Shown piece by piece: positions 1 through 12,016 of a stretch of 64,000 bases of DNA. This DNA is from Linum tenue. Lineage: Eukaryota; Streptophyta; Magnoliopsida; Malpighiales; Linaceae. The stretch lies in assembly GCA_946122785.1 (NCBI GenBank), contig CAMGYJ010000002.1:11730839-11794838 (forward strand), in the 5' to 3' direction. Under the pieces are notes generated by a model, which did no database searches, was not told where the DNA came from, and worked only from the letters and a program-made list of their open reading frames with translations. Numbering within the stretch: position 1 is the first letter of the stretch; every line of letters starts with the position of its first letter. A program made the position numbers and the translations under genes.

Positions 1-121
1 AAAAGAAGTCTCTAGACACAAATGAGAACACAGAGAACATTTCCTCGGGGATGCAGATTGACGGAACACCGCCGCCGATCGCGCAAATCTAAGGGAGTCC
101 CTTTCCTCCTCCATTTTATTT

Positions 122-2212
122 ATGGATTATAAAGTTTTTTCATGGAACTGTAGGGGAGCGGGGGGTAAGGATTTTCTACGAGCTTTTCGGGAGTATCGTA
201 GAAAGTCTAAACCTCATATAATGATCATTGTGGAACCTAGAATTAGTGGGAACCGAGCTATTAATGTCATTCGTAAAATAGGCTATGATAAGGAACTTAT
301 TGTTGATGCCGTGGGATTTTCTAGGGGCATTTGGCTGCTTTGGAATTCGGGTGAACTGAATATTTCTAGAATCGACTCTAACCAACAATGTCTTCACGTG
401 CAGGTATAGGGGCTATCACCTCAAGACGTTGAATGGCAGCTATCCGCTATCTATGGTAGCCCGGCACCCATGCAACATCACGAACTTTGGGGGTTCTTAA
501 GACAGCTGGCTGAGGATATGGTGCAACCTTGGCTCTTGGTGGGGGATTTCAACTCCATTATTAGCCCGTCGGAGAAACTAAGGGGTGCCCCTTTTGATGC
601 AGCCAGAATCAGGGACTTCCAAGAGCTAGTTCAGGATACCGAACTGATCGACCTGGGGTTTGAAGGACCAGCCTACACTTGGTTCCGGACGAGGCTCCGA
701 GAAAGACTGGATATGGGAATGGCAAATAATTGTTGGGTGACGAATTTCCCTGAGACAGTGGTGAGACACCTGGCCCGTATGAAAAAATTCGATCACCGTC
801 CGATTCTGGTCTCTTTGGCTGAGCCACACCCACCAGCAGGGCCCAAGCCTTTTCGCTTCCTAGCGACGTGGCTCACCCACGAGGGGTTCCGAGATATGGC
901 GGATGTAGCTTGGGCGAGGGGAAGCTCCTTCACGGAATCGGCTACCGCTTTTGCTCAGGAGGTATTAATTTGGAATAGAAATGTTTTTGGACACATAACC
1001 AGGCGCAAGGACAAGCTGCTTAGGCGCCTTGAATATCTCGAGCAGGCCGGGGGCGGACAAGGGAGTGAGGCCCAACTTCGACAGTGCCAGGAGGAACTAG
1101 AGCTGGTTTTGTTTCAAGAGGAGCTTCTGTGGTGTCAAAAATCCCGCCTTGAATGGATTAACTTGGGGGACAAGAATACTGCGTATTTTCACACCAGAAC
1201 CCTCCGGCGGAGAAACAGAAACCGGGTTGCTATGCTCAAAGATGACGGGGGCAACTGGGTCGAAGACCAATCCCTGCTGCTGGAAATGGCGCGAGTATAC
1301 TTCAGTGGGTTGTACCAGGATGAAGGAGGAGATCTGTTAGCCCTCCTGGAGGGCTTCCCGGCTCTGGAGGCATCTCGCTGGCAGCCGCTTAATCATACGC
1401 CAAGTTTGGAGGAAATTCATGCAGCCGTGAAAGCGATGGGGCCCTTAAAGGCCCCAGGAAAAGATGGTCTGAGCCCGATCTTCTTCCAAAGATGTTGGGA
1501 AACGGTGGGAGCTTCCCTGGCAGCTTTTGTTACCGACTATTGGAATACCCCGGAAAAAGTCAAGGAAATCAACTCAACTATACTTGTGTTAATACAGAAG
1601 ATAAAGCAGCCGATCACAATTGATCAATTTCGGCCGATCAGCATATGCAATGTGGCGTACAAGGCAATCACCAAATGCCTTGCTGAGAGGCTGAAGAATC
1701 TCATGTCGGAGCTCGTCCATGAAACCCAGACCAGTTTCGTTCCCGGACGCCACATCATCGATAATATTTGCATCCTTCAGGAGGTGATCCACTCGATGAG
1801 AGTTAGGAAGGGCATGCGTGGATGGATGGTCCTAAAGGTTGACTTAGCAAAGGCGTATGATAGAATGAGGTGGGAGTTTGTACGGGATACACTAGTTGAG
1901 GCAGGGGCCCCAGATAAGTTTGTGGAGTTAACGATGGCGTGCATCTCCTCGGCGTCAATGCAAATACAGTGGAATGGGGGCCTCACGGAGAGCTTCCAAC
2001 CATCCAGGGGTTTAAGACAGGGCTGCCCCCTCTATCCGTACATATTCACCTTGTGCATGGAAAGACTGGGGCACATTATTGCTGACGCAGTCCGGGCGGG
2101 AAGGTGGAAACCAATAAAGTTATCGCAGGATGGTCCGACCCTCTCGCATTTGTTCTTCGCGGACGATCTGATTCTGTTTGGCGAGGCGACAAGAGACAGG
2201 TATAGGAAATAA
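122..2212 (+). pseudogene. LINE ORF2: endonuclease and reverse transcriptase part
   Basis: The frame opens at ATG 122 with the endonuclease start (FSWNCRGAGG) and meets a TAG at 407-409. It continues in the same frame past this stop: VGDFNSI and the KKFDHRPIL region of the endonuclease, then RT motifs FRPISICNVAYKAITKCLAE, TSFVPGR, LKVDLAKAYDRM, GLRQGCPLYPY and the catalytic FADD near 2155-2168. It ends early after FADD because of a frameshift near 2200. The family makes an enzyme that nicks target DNA and primes reverse transcription there. The usual PLSPY reads PLYPY here. Inactive copy, identity certain. Confidence 0.92.
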
Positions 2213-3605
2213 ACGCATGCTTTGAAAAATTTGGAGGGTCATCGGGCCAGCAAATCAGCAGGCCGAAATCCTGGGTTTTCTTCTCGGCCAACATACAGCC
2301 AACTGCCAGCAAAGCTTGAGCCAAGAACTTCAGATTCCAGTGACCACTAACTTGGGGAGGTACTTGGGGCTGCCGGTAATTCATGACAGGATATCAAAAT
2401 CCACCTTTCTGGATCTCATCGATCGGATTGATAAAAGGCTGGCAGGCTGGAAGGCGTCCACCTTGTCCCTAGCTGGCCGGATTACGTTGGCACAGTCGGT
2501 GCTGGCCTCTCTCCCGGCTTATACGATGCAGACGACATTGCTGTCGGCGAGTGTGCGAGACTACATCGATAAGAAAATACGTGCATTCATATGGGGCAGT
2601 ACGGAGCAGGGCCGGAAGATCCATCTTATTGACTGGGAAACGCTATGCAGGCCAAAAGACGAGGGGGGTTTGGGGCTCCGAGACTCCACCAGAACAAATG
2701 AAGCATACATGCTCAAAGTCGCATGGAGGATGCTTACCAAACCACATGAATTATGGGCGAGAGTCCTTCTGGGCAAATACTCGAGGCAAACGGGGGAGGG
2801 GCGCCATTTCCGTACCCAAGGCAGACTCTCGAATCTTTGGAGAGGGGTAACTCGGGTGGCTCACCTGATTGAGGATGCGACTTGTTGGAATGTCCGCAAT
2901 GGAAGAACCGCAAAATTTTGGAGCGATCGTTGGCTCGATGACAATACCATCCTCAAGGATCACGCTCCCAACCTGCCGATGGAGCTCCTAGATATGCCAG
3001 TCATCGAATTTGTTCTTAATGGTAAGTGGAATTCTGATTTTCTGCTATACTACTTACCCCATGATGTTGTCTCGCAGATTAACCTTCACCCTGTCCCGGC
3101 GGAGGAAGTGGAGGACGTTCGATCCTGGCGATTCAACCCCAACGGAGAATTCACACTCCGGTCGGCGTACGAGCTCACGGATAACACTGCGGAGTCAAAC
3201 CTGGGACAACAAGCCTGGCGGTCGGTGTGGGAGGCCCCAACTTTGCAACGAGTGCGGGCTTTCTTGTGGCTGATGAATCATGGCCGCCTTCTTACCAACG
3301 CGGAGAGGGCACGACGACATCTCACCAACGATACGAGCTGTAAGATTTGTGGCGGCGGACCGGAGACGACCCTACACATAGTCAGAGACTGCCCCTTCGC
3401 TCGAGCAACGTGGGCGGACCTTCTTGAGGACGAGCCGGATTCCAGATTCTTTGAGACTGACGGCCAGAGGTGGAGTCTTTATTATCTATCAAGGCGGAGT
3501 AATACCATTGATGCTACCATGTTTGCAGGAACCTATTGGCTCTTGTGGAAGAACCGGAATGACTTCGTGTTCCAGGACAAGTTGAAGACCCATACACAAA
3601 TCTAG
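2213..3605 (+). pseudogene. LINE ORF2: RT thumb and zinc-binding domain
   Basis: Continuation of the LINE polyprotein after two frameshifts (near 2200 and near 2311-2316). Readable features are NLGRYLGLPV, the AGRITLAQSVLASLPAY region shared by plant LINE RTs, IHLIDWETLCRPKDEGGLG, and a C-terminal cysteine/histidine motif (CKICGGGPETTLHIVRDC near 3340-3395), the zf-RVT domain. The frame stops at 3603-3605. No separate function from the upstream RT part. Confidence 0.9.
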
Positions 3606-3980
3606 TTCAAATCAAGACAGCTCCGGGACGAGATCATCAAAGCACTCGACCAGGAGAAAACAGTCTTCGGGACTGGGGGCACCCGAGAGCAGCGCCTAAT
3701 TGGCTGGCAACCACCGGCGCAAGACTGGGTCTGTGTCAACACAGACGGCTCAGTCATTCATTCTCCTGAGAGCACATCCTGTGGCGGCATCATACGGGGG
3801 GAGTGATGGCCGTTTCGTCAGAGCATTCACTGCGAACCTTGGAGGGGGTTCTATCACTCGTGCGGAGCTGGCTGGTATTGTGTATGGGTTGGATCTTGCT
3901 TGGGAGCAAGGAGCCAGGAAAGTTCTTCTACAAACAGACTCAGTAACTGCAAAAACCCTGATTGAGAATGCGACCTAACA
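3606..3980 (+). pseudogene. LINE RNase H domain, frameshifted
   Basis: RNase H fold typical of plant L1 elements. The first catalytic Asp lies in VNTDGS (about 3738-3755) in one frame. After a single-base shift in the G run near 3800 the domain continues in another frame with SITRAELAGIVYGL (catalytic Glu) and LLQTDS (second Asp). It degrades RNA in RNA/DNA hybrids in active relatives. This copy is broken by the frameshift and by early stops around 3976. Confidence 0.85.
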
Positions 3981-4264
3981 ACATATGCACTACTAACAGA
4001 TCAGTGAAATCAGGAGGAGGCTGCAACCTGACTGGACGGTTCGAATTGACCATATTTTCCGCGAAGCGAACTTTGCCGCGGATCACCTAGCTTCCATAGG
4101 ACATTCGCAAACGATTGGAGTTCATGTAATGGATAGACCGTGTACCTCTCTGCTGTACTGGTTGTTTTTTGACCGGGTGGGAAGTGAAAACCCCCGTTTC
4201 GTTCGCATGCAATAAAGGTTAGAGCGCCCTTAGCGCCCTGTTCTTACCAAAAAAAAAAAAAAAA

Positions 4265-5905
4265 TTTCAAAAGCTATAATTCCATCAAAATAATAATTTT
4301 ATTAAAATAAGTAACCATCGAGTATCGTTCTTTTTTGTTATTTATTTATAAAGAGAGTGGTGGGAAAGGTGTCAAAAGTTTGACATGGCAATGACAAGGA
4401 ACAACAAAGGAGGCGTAGATGTGTTGACAAAAACAGCATACAGAAAAAGGGTAACCAAGATACAACAAACACTAGTAGATTCCAATTCCACCTCTATATT
4501 TTGATTAAAGGAAAAGGGTAACAAATGTAATAAATCATATGTAAAAAGGTAATTCGATTACTAAAACAAACTAATAATTAAAGTCTTCTGTCCTCTAATT
4601 CTATACGGTGATTGGTAACCAGTGTGATTCAAAAGTTGACTCAATCGGGGATGAGTAGACTGGAGGTGGATGAGATATGCGTAAAAATTATGAATTTAAC
4701 AAGCGAGATCAAAATGATAGAATGAAAATTTTGGGAGCGCACAGAAAATGAAGCTGTGCATAATATAGCTTGCATCAATTGAAGATGGCATAACACAAAA
4801 AACTGGTTCTCGAGACCATCAATTTTTCTCATAACTCAATTTTAGTTGATTGTATTTTGACACATGTGATTTCATAAGCAATAAAATTTCAGGCAAGTTA
4901 TAATAAAAAACAATGAAAGTCTTTGAGGAGAGAGCTCCACGTTCGGAGACTTTGACCAATTAAGTTGCGTAATGTCATGTCTGCCACGTTTGGAAGATTC
5001 TGAATCTTCCTTCCTCAGTCATGCCCTGTAAATCTGTAATTATTATTAATTACAAACACATCTTAAATAGTTAATATTCTTTTTTTAATCTCTTGGAGAA
5101 GAACAAAAGAATGTACGAAGAAGCCGAGAAACTGCAATCATGCTTGTATGTTGATGCTCGGGTGATCAACACATTGTTGGATCGCCCTCTACGTTTTCAA
5201 TCGTCAAATCAATAGACCGACCATATTATGGATAATGATGTCATTAAGTCCAAACTCCAAATAAATATTTAAAAGTATATAGAAAAACAATCCCACGATA
5301 ATAATCGGGTTCCAAATACAATATGCAGTTATCCAACGATAATGATCTGGTTCATGAGACTATTGCCACAGCGCGACTCGGATCTTTTGCTTGGATTTTT
5401 CTCTTTCTGTTCTGCTATTTCGAAAGGCTGATGGTTTCTAGGTAACTTCCTGATGTGAGATTACAGGCACAGGCACAGCTAGGCCGATCGATGGATCAAA
5501 CATTTGACCCACGGGGGCACTCACGCATGTACACAGGACTGGAGGGAGGACAGTTGGCTTCGTAAACATGTGTTATAAATCCAAATGGGCAGAAGGATCT
5601 GCAAGATTTCCTGAACTCCATCATGTTCCTATTTGTCTCTTACTTCAGTTTTGGAAAGGAACCATCACATTGGAATTGACAACTTTGAACGGAGGATTAT
5701 AATATGCATTAGGGCATTAGGCCTTGTATTCTTAAATTTGACGAGAATTGGACAAATATGAAAAATTTAGGCACTAAAATACCATAATAAAAAATTTAAG
5801 CATCAAAATGTAATTTTCAATGATATTTTCATCAATCCTATTGGATTTAAGTGAAATCATGGATTAAATAATTTTTTTTTGTTACCTCTAATTGTTAATT
5901 ATTAT
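4265..5905. other. AT-rich intergenic DNA, no gene seen
   Basis: About 1.6 kb between the LINE tail and the copia LTR. Only short chance ORFs with no recognisable domain. I see no tRNA, repeat array or clear element end. Confidence 0.6.
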
Positions 5906-6148
5906 TGTTAGAAGTATATGTAGCCAATTGTAATTGTCCAATTATTGTTTTAATTACGTTTCTAGCCTTGGTGGGTCTAGGCGGCTAGATATATAAGGCT
6001 GAGAGCTGCCTTCGATGTAATCTACGACATTCTGTGTGTTTATATGATTGACTCTAAGAGGTTGGCCCTCTCTGTGGATTAGTCTCTCAATGATACTCGT
6101 TGAGGATTCCATGTAAATTTCGTTATTTCTTGTTGATCTTGGTTTACA
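5906..6148 (+). repeat. Copia 5' LTR
   Basis: 243 bp, TG...CA. Close in sequence to 47663-47908, with about the same length (243 vs 246 bp) and scattered differences that point to an old insertion. A TATA-like ATATATAAGG occurs at about 5991. The following TTATTAGAGTCTCGGGC resembles a weakened initiator-Met tRNA primer site. Confidence 0.88.
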
Positions 6149-6423
6149 TTTTATTAGAGTCTCGGGCTTGATTTAGTGATTGTTGGCACTTCGGAGTTCT
6201 CTGTCGTCTTCAGTTTCGGTCTACTTCTGGTTTTCGGCGCTCTAGGGTTTTGTCGCCTTCGCTCTTGGTTTATCTTTGGAGTTCTTGGTTTCCGATTCCG
6301 TCTATCAGGGGTTCGCCTCTTCTAGTTTTCGTGCGGCTTGTTTTGATCTCTCTTCAGGTTCGACTTTCAGATCTTGTTTTCTGGTTTTATTGGGTCTTTT
6401 CTTGTGTTGCGTGGTTTATTAAC

Positions 6424-7178
6424 ATGGAGGCTTCACAGATGGATGCTTGTTCTGTTCGCTTCAATGGGAGGAACTTCTCCCTTTGAGAATTTCATTTTCG
6501 TATTTTTATGCAAGGGAGACGGTTGCTCCCCATTCTCGATGGTTACCTTCTGGAGCCAGCTGCTACTGCGGCGACCAAGGAGAAGAATGACTTGGTGATC
6601 AGCAATGCCCAAGTCATGACTTGCTGCTTGCGTCAATTGAGCCGGCTACCACCCTCAGTCTACGTGGGTTTACAACGGCTCATGCAATGTGGCATCACCT
6701 AAGTGAGCTTCATTCTCAGTCTACTGCCTCCCGTAAGTTCGAGCTTGAACTGGATATGGCAAAATTACACCAAGGGGATATGGATGTTAGAGCCTACTAT
6801 CAAGTTGCGGTCACGTTGTGGGCTGAGCATGACATGTTAACGTCCTCACTAGTTTCTGCAGCTGCCTCTACTGAAGTTCTCCGTTAGTGCTCCAATTCTC
6901 GTCTCATGTATTTCTTAATGAAGCCCAGAACTGAATTCGAAGTATTCCGTGTCTCTCTTCTGCATCGCAATATCACTAAAATGGAGGATGTATTGGACGA
7001 GCTGATCCGTGAGGAAACTCGTTTGTGGAGTCAAGCGAAGCTTGATGTACATGTTGTGATTCTTCTCCGGCTTCCTTTGCCGCTCTCACACCGTCTTCTG
7101 GTAATGCCTCTTCTCTAGATTCGTCTGCCTTTGTTGTTGGTGCGAAGCGTACTCGATTTCAACGTACGACGAGTGGGG
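6424..7178 (+). pseudogene. Copia gag (UBN2-type) fragment
   Basis: Starts MEASQMDACSVRFNGRNFSL, the usual copia gag opening, then TGA at 6484-6486 where the family has Trp. After a frameshift near 6610-6640 the frame continues with HAMWHHLSELHSQ, LDMAKLHQGDMDVRAYY and ITKMEDVLDELIREETRL, with a TAG at 6885-6887. The sequence leaves copia at about 7179, before any zinc knuckle or protease, and enters the middle of another element's LTR. The protein packages element RNA in active relatives. Confidence 0.82.
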
Positions 7179-8344
7179 AATTTTATCTATTATATGTTTG
7201 CTTGTAGCCAACCATCCACTGCACCTGGTTGCGAGGTAAGTGTATTATTGTTATTTTATTATGAACACGCCATCCACGTTAGAAGCAGAAGGTACCTATA
7301 AATAGTAGGGCTGGGAAAATAGACCAGACCGTTAGAAAAACCGTGGTCCAAACCGTACCACACAGTTTGGTCTGGACCGTAGACCGTGAAGTATGGTCTG
7401 GTCTGGTCCATGGTCTGTATTATTTTATGATTTGATCTCTTGGTCTGGTCTGGTCTAGACCGCGTTTTACCGGACCAAACCGTGGACCCAACTGACTTGT
7501 CAATACTTGTTAACAGCTCATTCGACCACTCTCCAAACTCCCACAACGACACCCAAGTCTCAACCTTAATTTTGTGAATCTCTTCCCTCCTTCATTCACA
7601 ACCACATTTAACCAGAGAGTAGAGATAATAGTGTCTTCATATGACATTATGTTAATGTTTATGACGTTATGGTGCAAGCTGGGATGTTTTTACTTTGTAT
7701 CTTTGTTATGTACTAAGATTTAGAGTATCAAAATTATTCATGCATGTTAGGATTAATGTTTTAAGGCAAATAACAATTATTTTTCTTGGTTATTGGTTCA
7801 ATTTTTTGTGTGATTGACTAAACAAATTATTCATTTTTCGTTGAGTGTGGTCTATCTGGACCAGACCAGACCGAACCAGACCGCACAGGCGTGGTCTGGA
7901 CCGAACCGTATAGTCTGTGGTCTATACTTTAGCCTCTCGGTCTTGACCATAGACCGTATATATGGTCTGGTCTGGACCAGACCGCACCGTTTCCCAGCCC
8001 TAATAAATAGGACGCTTATTTATGTTTTCTGAAGAGGGGATTTTGGATAAAACTCTGAATCTTGCTAAATAGTTGGGCTCAAACTCATAGAATTCACTTT
8101 CTCAGAACGAGTTCATTTTGGGTTGAAATCTAAATCTCTCTCTAAGCCGACTCAATACGCCGCTCCCGGTTACTCTCCTTTCAATACCGACTTGAGCTTT
8201 GGAGAAGATCCCCGCCGACCACAGCGGCATGTTCTTTTTTTGAAGGTGTTCATCTCGAAGCCTGGTGGCGGACGTTGGCCAGGAAGTTAGCGCTCACCGG
8301 ACCTCAAACACATTGAAGCAGGCTCCTGGAGCTTGGCATCAACA
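7179..8344 (+). repeat. LTR1 of the small LTR family, 5' truncated
   Basis: Enters at TTTTATCTATTATATG, a point near the middle of the complete LTR3, directly from copia gag. Contains the TATA box CTATAAATAG at about 7296 that all copies share; here it was the hAT MITE target. Ends GGCATCAACA at 8344. Confidence 0.82.
7306..8002. mobile_element. hAT-type MITE with GGTCTGG iterons
   Basis: 697 bp, terminal inverted repeats starting TAGGGCTGGGAAA on both ends, flanked by a perfect 8-bp duplication ATAAATAG (7298-7305 and 8003-8010). The 8-bp duplication is the hAT hallmark. About 200 bp next to each end is packed with GGTCTGGTC/GACCAGACC motifs in inverted orientation between the ends. No transposase. 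The empty site is seen in LTR3 (ATAAATAGGACGC). Confidence 0.93.
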
Positions 8345-9118
8345 ATTGGTACACACCGTGGGGCCCACTGAGATTAACACCAACAAACCGTCAATCTAGC
8401 AAGACGAGGTGGACACACAGGATCTGTAACCCAAAGTCGGAATTCGTCAAGATGCAACTGCAAACATCAATCGAGTTGCTATCTCCTAGAATCGAGGATC
8501 CCAAAAAGATGGAAATGCAGCATCTGCAACCTGAAGAAGGGATTCGTCAAGATGCAGCTCCAAACATCAATCAAGTTTCTATCTTCAAGAATCGAGGATC
8601 CCAACGAGATGGGCATGCAGCAGGATCTGCAACCCGAAGAAGGGATTCGTCAAAATGCAACTCCAAACATCAATCAATTTGCTATCTCCAACAATCGAGG
8701 ATCTCCCGACCAAGATTGAGTTGTGTCAATCTTTGGTCCGGAATTGAGGGTCGTCAACCCCACTAGTTCTTCCACAGATTTGCCAGCGAAATCATAGGAT
8801 CCTCGATTCCTCCCATGGAATGGCAATCAGACATCCACAATTGGCACTATATTGAGGCTTGATGAAAATTTCCATCAACAATTTGCGCTAACTATGGAAC
8901 CTGGTGAAAAAATTTAAAAATTGTCATTGTCAACATCAAACCCGCTAGGAGAAATGGTGGAGAAACCTGATGTCATGCAATTCACTACGAGGTCGAGTGG
9001 CATCGATTTTGGTCTGCCTCTAGTAAGACCTACGTTTTAGCGGAAAAACCCATGTAGTCTACTTTTTTAGTAGGCACACCTCTATGAATGAGGTCAAGGT
9101 TCAATTCCACGCGAATTG
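8345..9118 (+). repeat. Internal region 1, truncated
   Basis: Begins with the primer-site-like ATTGGTACACACC and carries the ~100-bp tandem repeat (GGGATTCGTCAAGATGCA units). It breaks off near GAATTGCTATTTATG and continues inside LTR2, a junction at a short shared sequence (TATTT). No coding sequence recognised. Confidence 0.75.
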
Positions 9119-9406
9119 CTATTTATGTTTTATGAAGAGGGGATTTTGGATAAAAATCCGAATCTCTCTAAATAGTTGGGCTCAAACTCATTGACTTCAC
9201 TTTCTCAAAACGAGTTCATTTTGGGTTGAAATCCAAATCTCTCTCTAAGCCAACTCAATACCCCGCTCCCGGTTACTCTCCTCTCAATACTGAATTGAGC
9301 TTTGGAGGTGTCCATATCTAAGGCTGGTGGCAGACGTTGGCCAGGAAGTCAGCGCTCCCCGGATCTCAAACACATTGAAGCAGGCTCATGGAGCTTGGCA
9401 TCAACA
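9119..9406 (+). repeat. LTR2, 3' part only
   Basis: Homologous to the last ~290 bp of LTR3, but lacks about 48 bp (the poly-T stretch after GAGCTTTGGAG). Ends GGCATCAACA at 9406. Confidence 0.78.
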
Positions 9407-10783
9407 ATTGGCGCACACCCTGGGGCCAACTGAGATTAATACCAACGAACCGTCAATCCATCAAGACGAGGTGGACACACTGGATCTGCAACCCAAAGTC
9501 GGGATTCGTCAAGATGCAAATGCAAACATCAATCTAGTTGCTATCTCCTAGAATCGAGGATCCCAACGAGATGGAAATGCCGGATCTGCAACCCGAAGAA
9601 GGGATTCGTCAAGATGCAGCTCCAAACATCAATCAAGTTGCTATCTTCAAGAATCGAGGATCCCGACGAGATGAACATGCGGCAGGATCTGCAAGCCGAA
9701 GAAGGGATTTGTCAAGATGCAACTCAAAACATCAATCAATTTGCTATCTCCAAGAATATAGGATCTCCCGACCAAGATTGAGTTGGGTCAATCTTTGGTC
9801 CGGAATTGCGGGTCCTCAACCCCACTAGTTCTTCCGTCGATTTGCCGCGAAATCATAGGATCCTCGATTCCTCCCATTGAATGGCGCCCTAACATCAACA
9901 ATTGGCACTATAGTGAGGCTTGATGAAAAGTTCCATCAACAATTGGCGCTCACTATGGAACCCGGTGAAATTTTTTACAAATTGTCAACGTTAAACTCGC
10001 TAGGAGAGATGGTGGAGAAACTTGATGTCATGCAATTCACAACGAGGTCAAGGGGGCAACAATTTTGGTCTACCACTAGTAAGACATACGTTTTAGCGGA
10101 AAAGCCCATGTAGTCTACTTTTTTAGTAGGCACACCTCCATGAATGAGGTCAAGGGCTCAATTCCCCGTGAAGTGCTATTGTGAGAAAAATATCAACCTT
10201 TTAACCCACACCACTGTGCCCCCCCCCCCATCTCTTCCGAATCCTGACGTGACAAAATTTGCATCATCATCACCAAACTGGTAGGGGAACCTGTTCCCTT
10301 CTCGTGCTCCAATTGAGAAAAATCCAAGTATGAGAAAGTTTTTGTAAACTCAAAAACTATATGGTAATCCCTCTTAAACTCTCATTTATACTTGATATCA
10401 AAATTCTCCTATGATGTTGCGTAACCCAAACTATTGTCTTTATCACTCATACACGGAAAACACTAAATACACACATTAAGGACTCAAAGATTGGTATTGG
10501 TCGCCTGCAACGGTTAGTTTTGATCACCTACCATGATTGGCACGATTCTCCATAGTGCCCACCACGACAGGTGCGGCCTGCCTGTCATAATCGACACGGC
10601 TTTCCATGATCGCTCACCACGATGGTGCATCCCATATATAATGATTAGCATGAATCTTCAACAATTGCTTGCCCAATTTGTGTCGGCCACAAATAACATG
10701 ATTTAAACCACTTGTCTAGTGATATGATTACCAATAGGAAACTCTAATCTCAATCTTAAGTTTCCTATTGGTAAGGGGGCAAT
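9407..10783 (+). repeat. Internal region 2
   Basis: About 1.38 kb, very close to internal region 3; a 96-codon chance ORF at 9538-9828 is identical in translation to that at 12148-12438. Holds three ~100-bp tandem units, a homopolymer C run near 10219, and the purine tract at 10771-10783. No gag, protease, RT or integrase motif in any frame. Confidence 0.8.
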
Positions 10784-12016
10784 TGATGGACCCGGTATTC
10801 AACCGACATCATATAACATATTACTTTTATTGGGAACCAATTAGCCACACCAAAAATGCACAAAATACACCTTTTTGCTTATTCTTTACACATAGAGCTA
10901 CTGTCAAATACAATTGGTGTTGCATTTTGTGTTTTCTCTATATACACACCAAATCCACTTCCCCATGGTAAACCCAAGCGGAATAAGAAGGAAATGCTAC
11001 CTTGTGTTTTTATTTGATTGCTTGCATTGTCTTCCACTTCTTTCAATCAAAAGAAACAAACACTTAACTTAGCCTACTCTTTCTAAACGTGGAAGGGAAT
11101 CATGGGTTAATGGTAAGCGAAAATCTAGTTTTACTCCCCCCCCCCCCAATCAAGTAAACACAAAAGCTAACCTTTCTCCCACACGGCATCAATGGAATAT
11201 GAGAATGACTAGATCCTTTTATTTCCACCTCCTCGTTGATCACAAACAAGACACCATACTCATTTTCACTTACACGTGGGAGAAGCCTTGCAAGGCAACC
11301 CTTTTCAATTGGTTGGTATTGTTGCTTAATTTTATTTCACCAAGCCACCAATATTCACTTCCCCGCATCAATACACGTGGGATGAAGAGTAGTTTACTAG
11401 GTTTCTACTTCTTCAGTCTCCACCTACCTATTAACCTTTCCCTAATCCAAGTCTCCACCAATAGTGAGATGCATGGGTGGATATATTTACCCACCTCCCA
11501 CCACTTATACGTGTACAGAAGAGATATATGAGGTAAGTGAGTTTCTTTCTTTCTAATTTTATCTATTATATGTTTGCTTGTAGCCAACCATCCACTGCAC
11601 CTGGTTGCGAGGTAAGTGTATTATTGTTATATTATTACGAACACACCATCCACGTCAGAAGCAAAGGGTACCTATAAATAGGACGCTTATTTATGTTTTA
11701 TGAAGAGGGGATTTTGGATAAAAATCCGAATCTCTCTAAATAGTTGGGCTCAAACTCATTGAATTCACTTTCTCCAAACGAGTTCATTTTGGGTTGAAAT
11801 CCAAATCTCTCTCTAAGCCGACTCAATACACCGCTCCCGGTTACTCTCCTCTCAATACTAACTTGAGCTTTGGAGAAGGTTTCCGTCGACCACCACGACA
11901 GGTCCTTTTTTTTGCAGGTGTCCATCTCTAAGGCTGGTGGCAGACGTTGGCCAGGAAGTCAACGCTCCCCGGACCTCAAACACATTGAAGCAGGCTCATG
12001 GAGCTTGGCATCTACA
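10784..12016 (+). repeat. LTR3, complete (1.23 kb)
   Basis: TG...CA, preceded by a polypurine tract and followed by ACTGGCGCACAC. Contains a TATA box CTATAAATAG near 11673. It serves as 3' LTR of unit 2 and 5' LTR of unit 3. A C run near 11147 is a likely length-variable site. Confidence 0.85.

Larger units (their letters stand above)
1..4264 (+). mobile_element. L1-like LINE, 5' end outside the window
   Basis: Non-LTR retrotransposon. In order: endonuclease start (from 122), reverse transcriptase, a cysteine-rich zinc-binding reverse-transcriptase motif, an RNase H domain, an AATAAA signal at 4211-4216 and a 16-A tail at 4249-4264. The first ORF (gag-like RNA-binding protein) usual in plant L1 elements is not visible, so it lies upstream or was lost. 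No target duplication can be tested because the 5' end is not in the window. One internal stop and several frameshifts make this copy inactive. Confidence 0.9.

Noticed and set aside
5901..5905. ATTAT as the copia target duplication
   Set aside because: The right flank reads ATTTA, so the match is not exact and is weak in AT-rich DNA.
9538..9828. 96-codon ORF repeated identically at 12148-12438 as a conserved gene
   Set aside because: Identity comes from recent duplication of the whole element. The ORF is made of a tandem repeat and is broken in the first copy.
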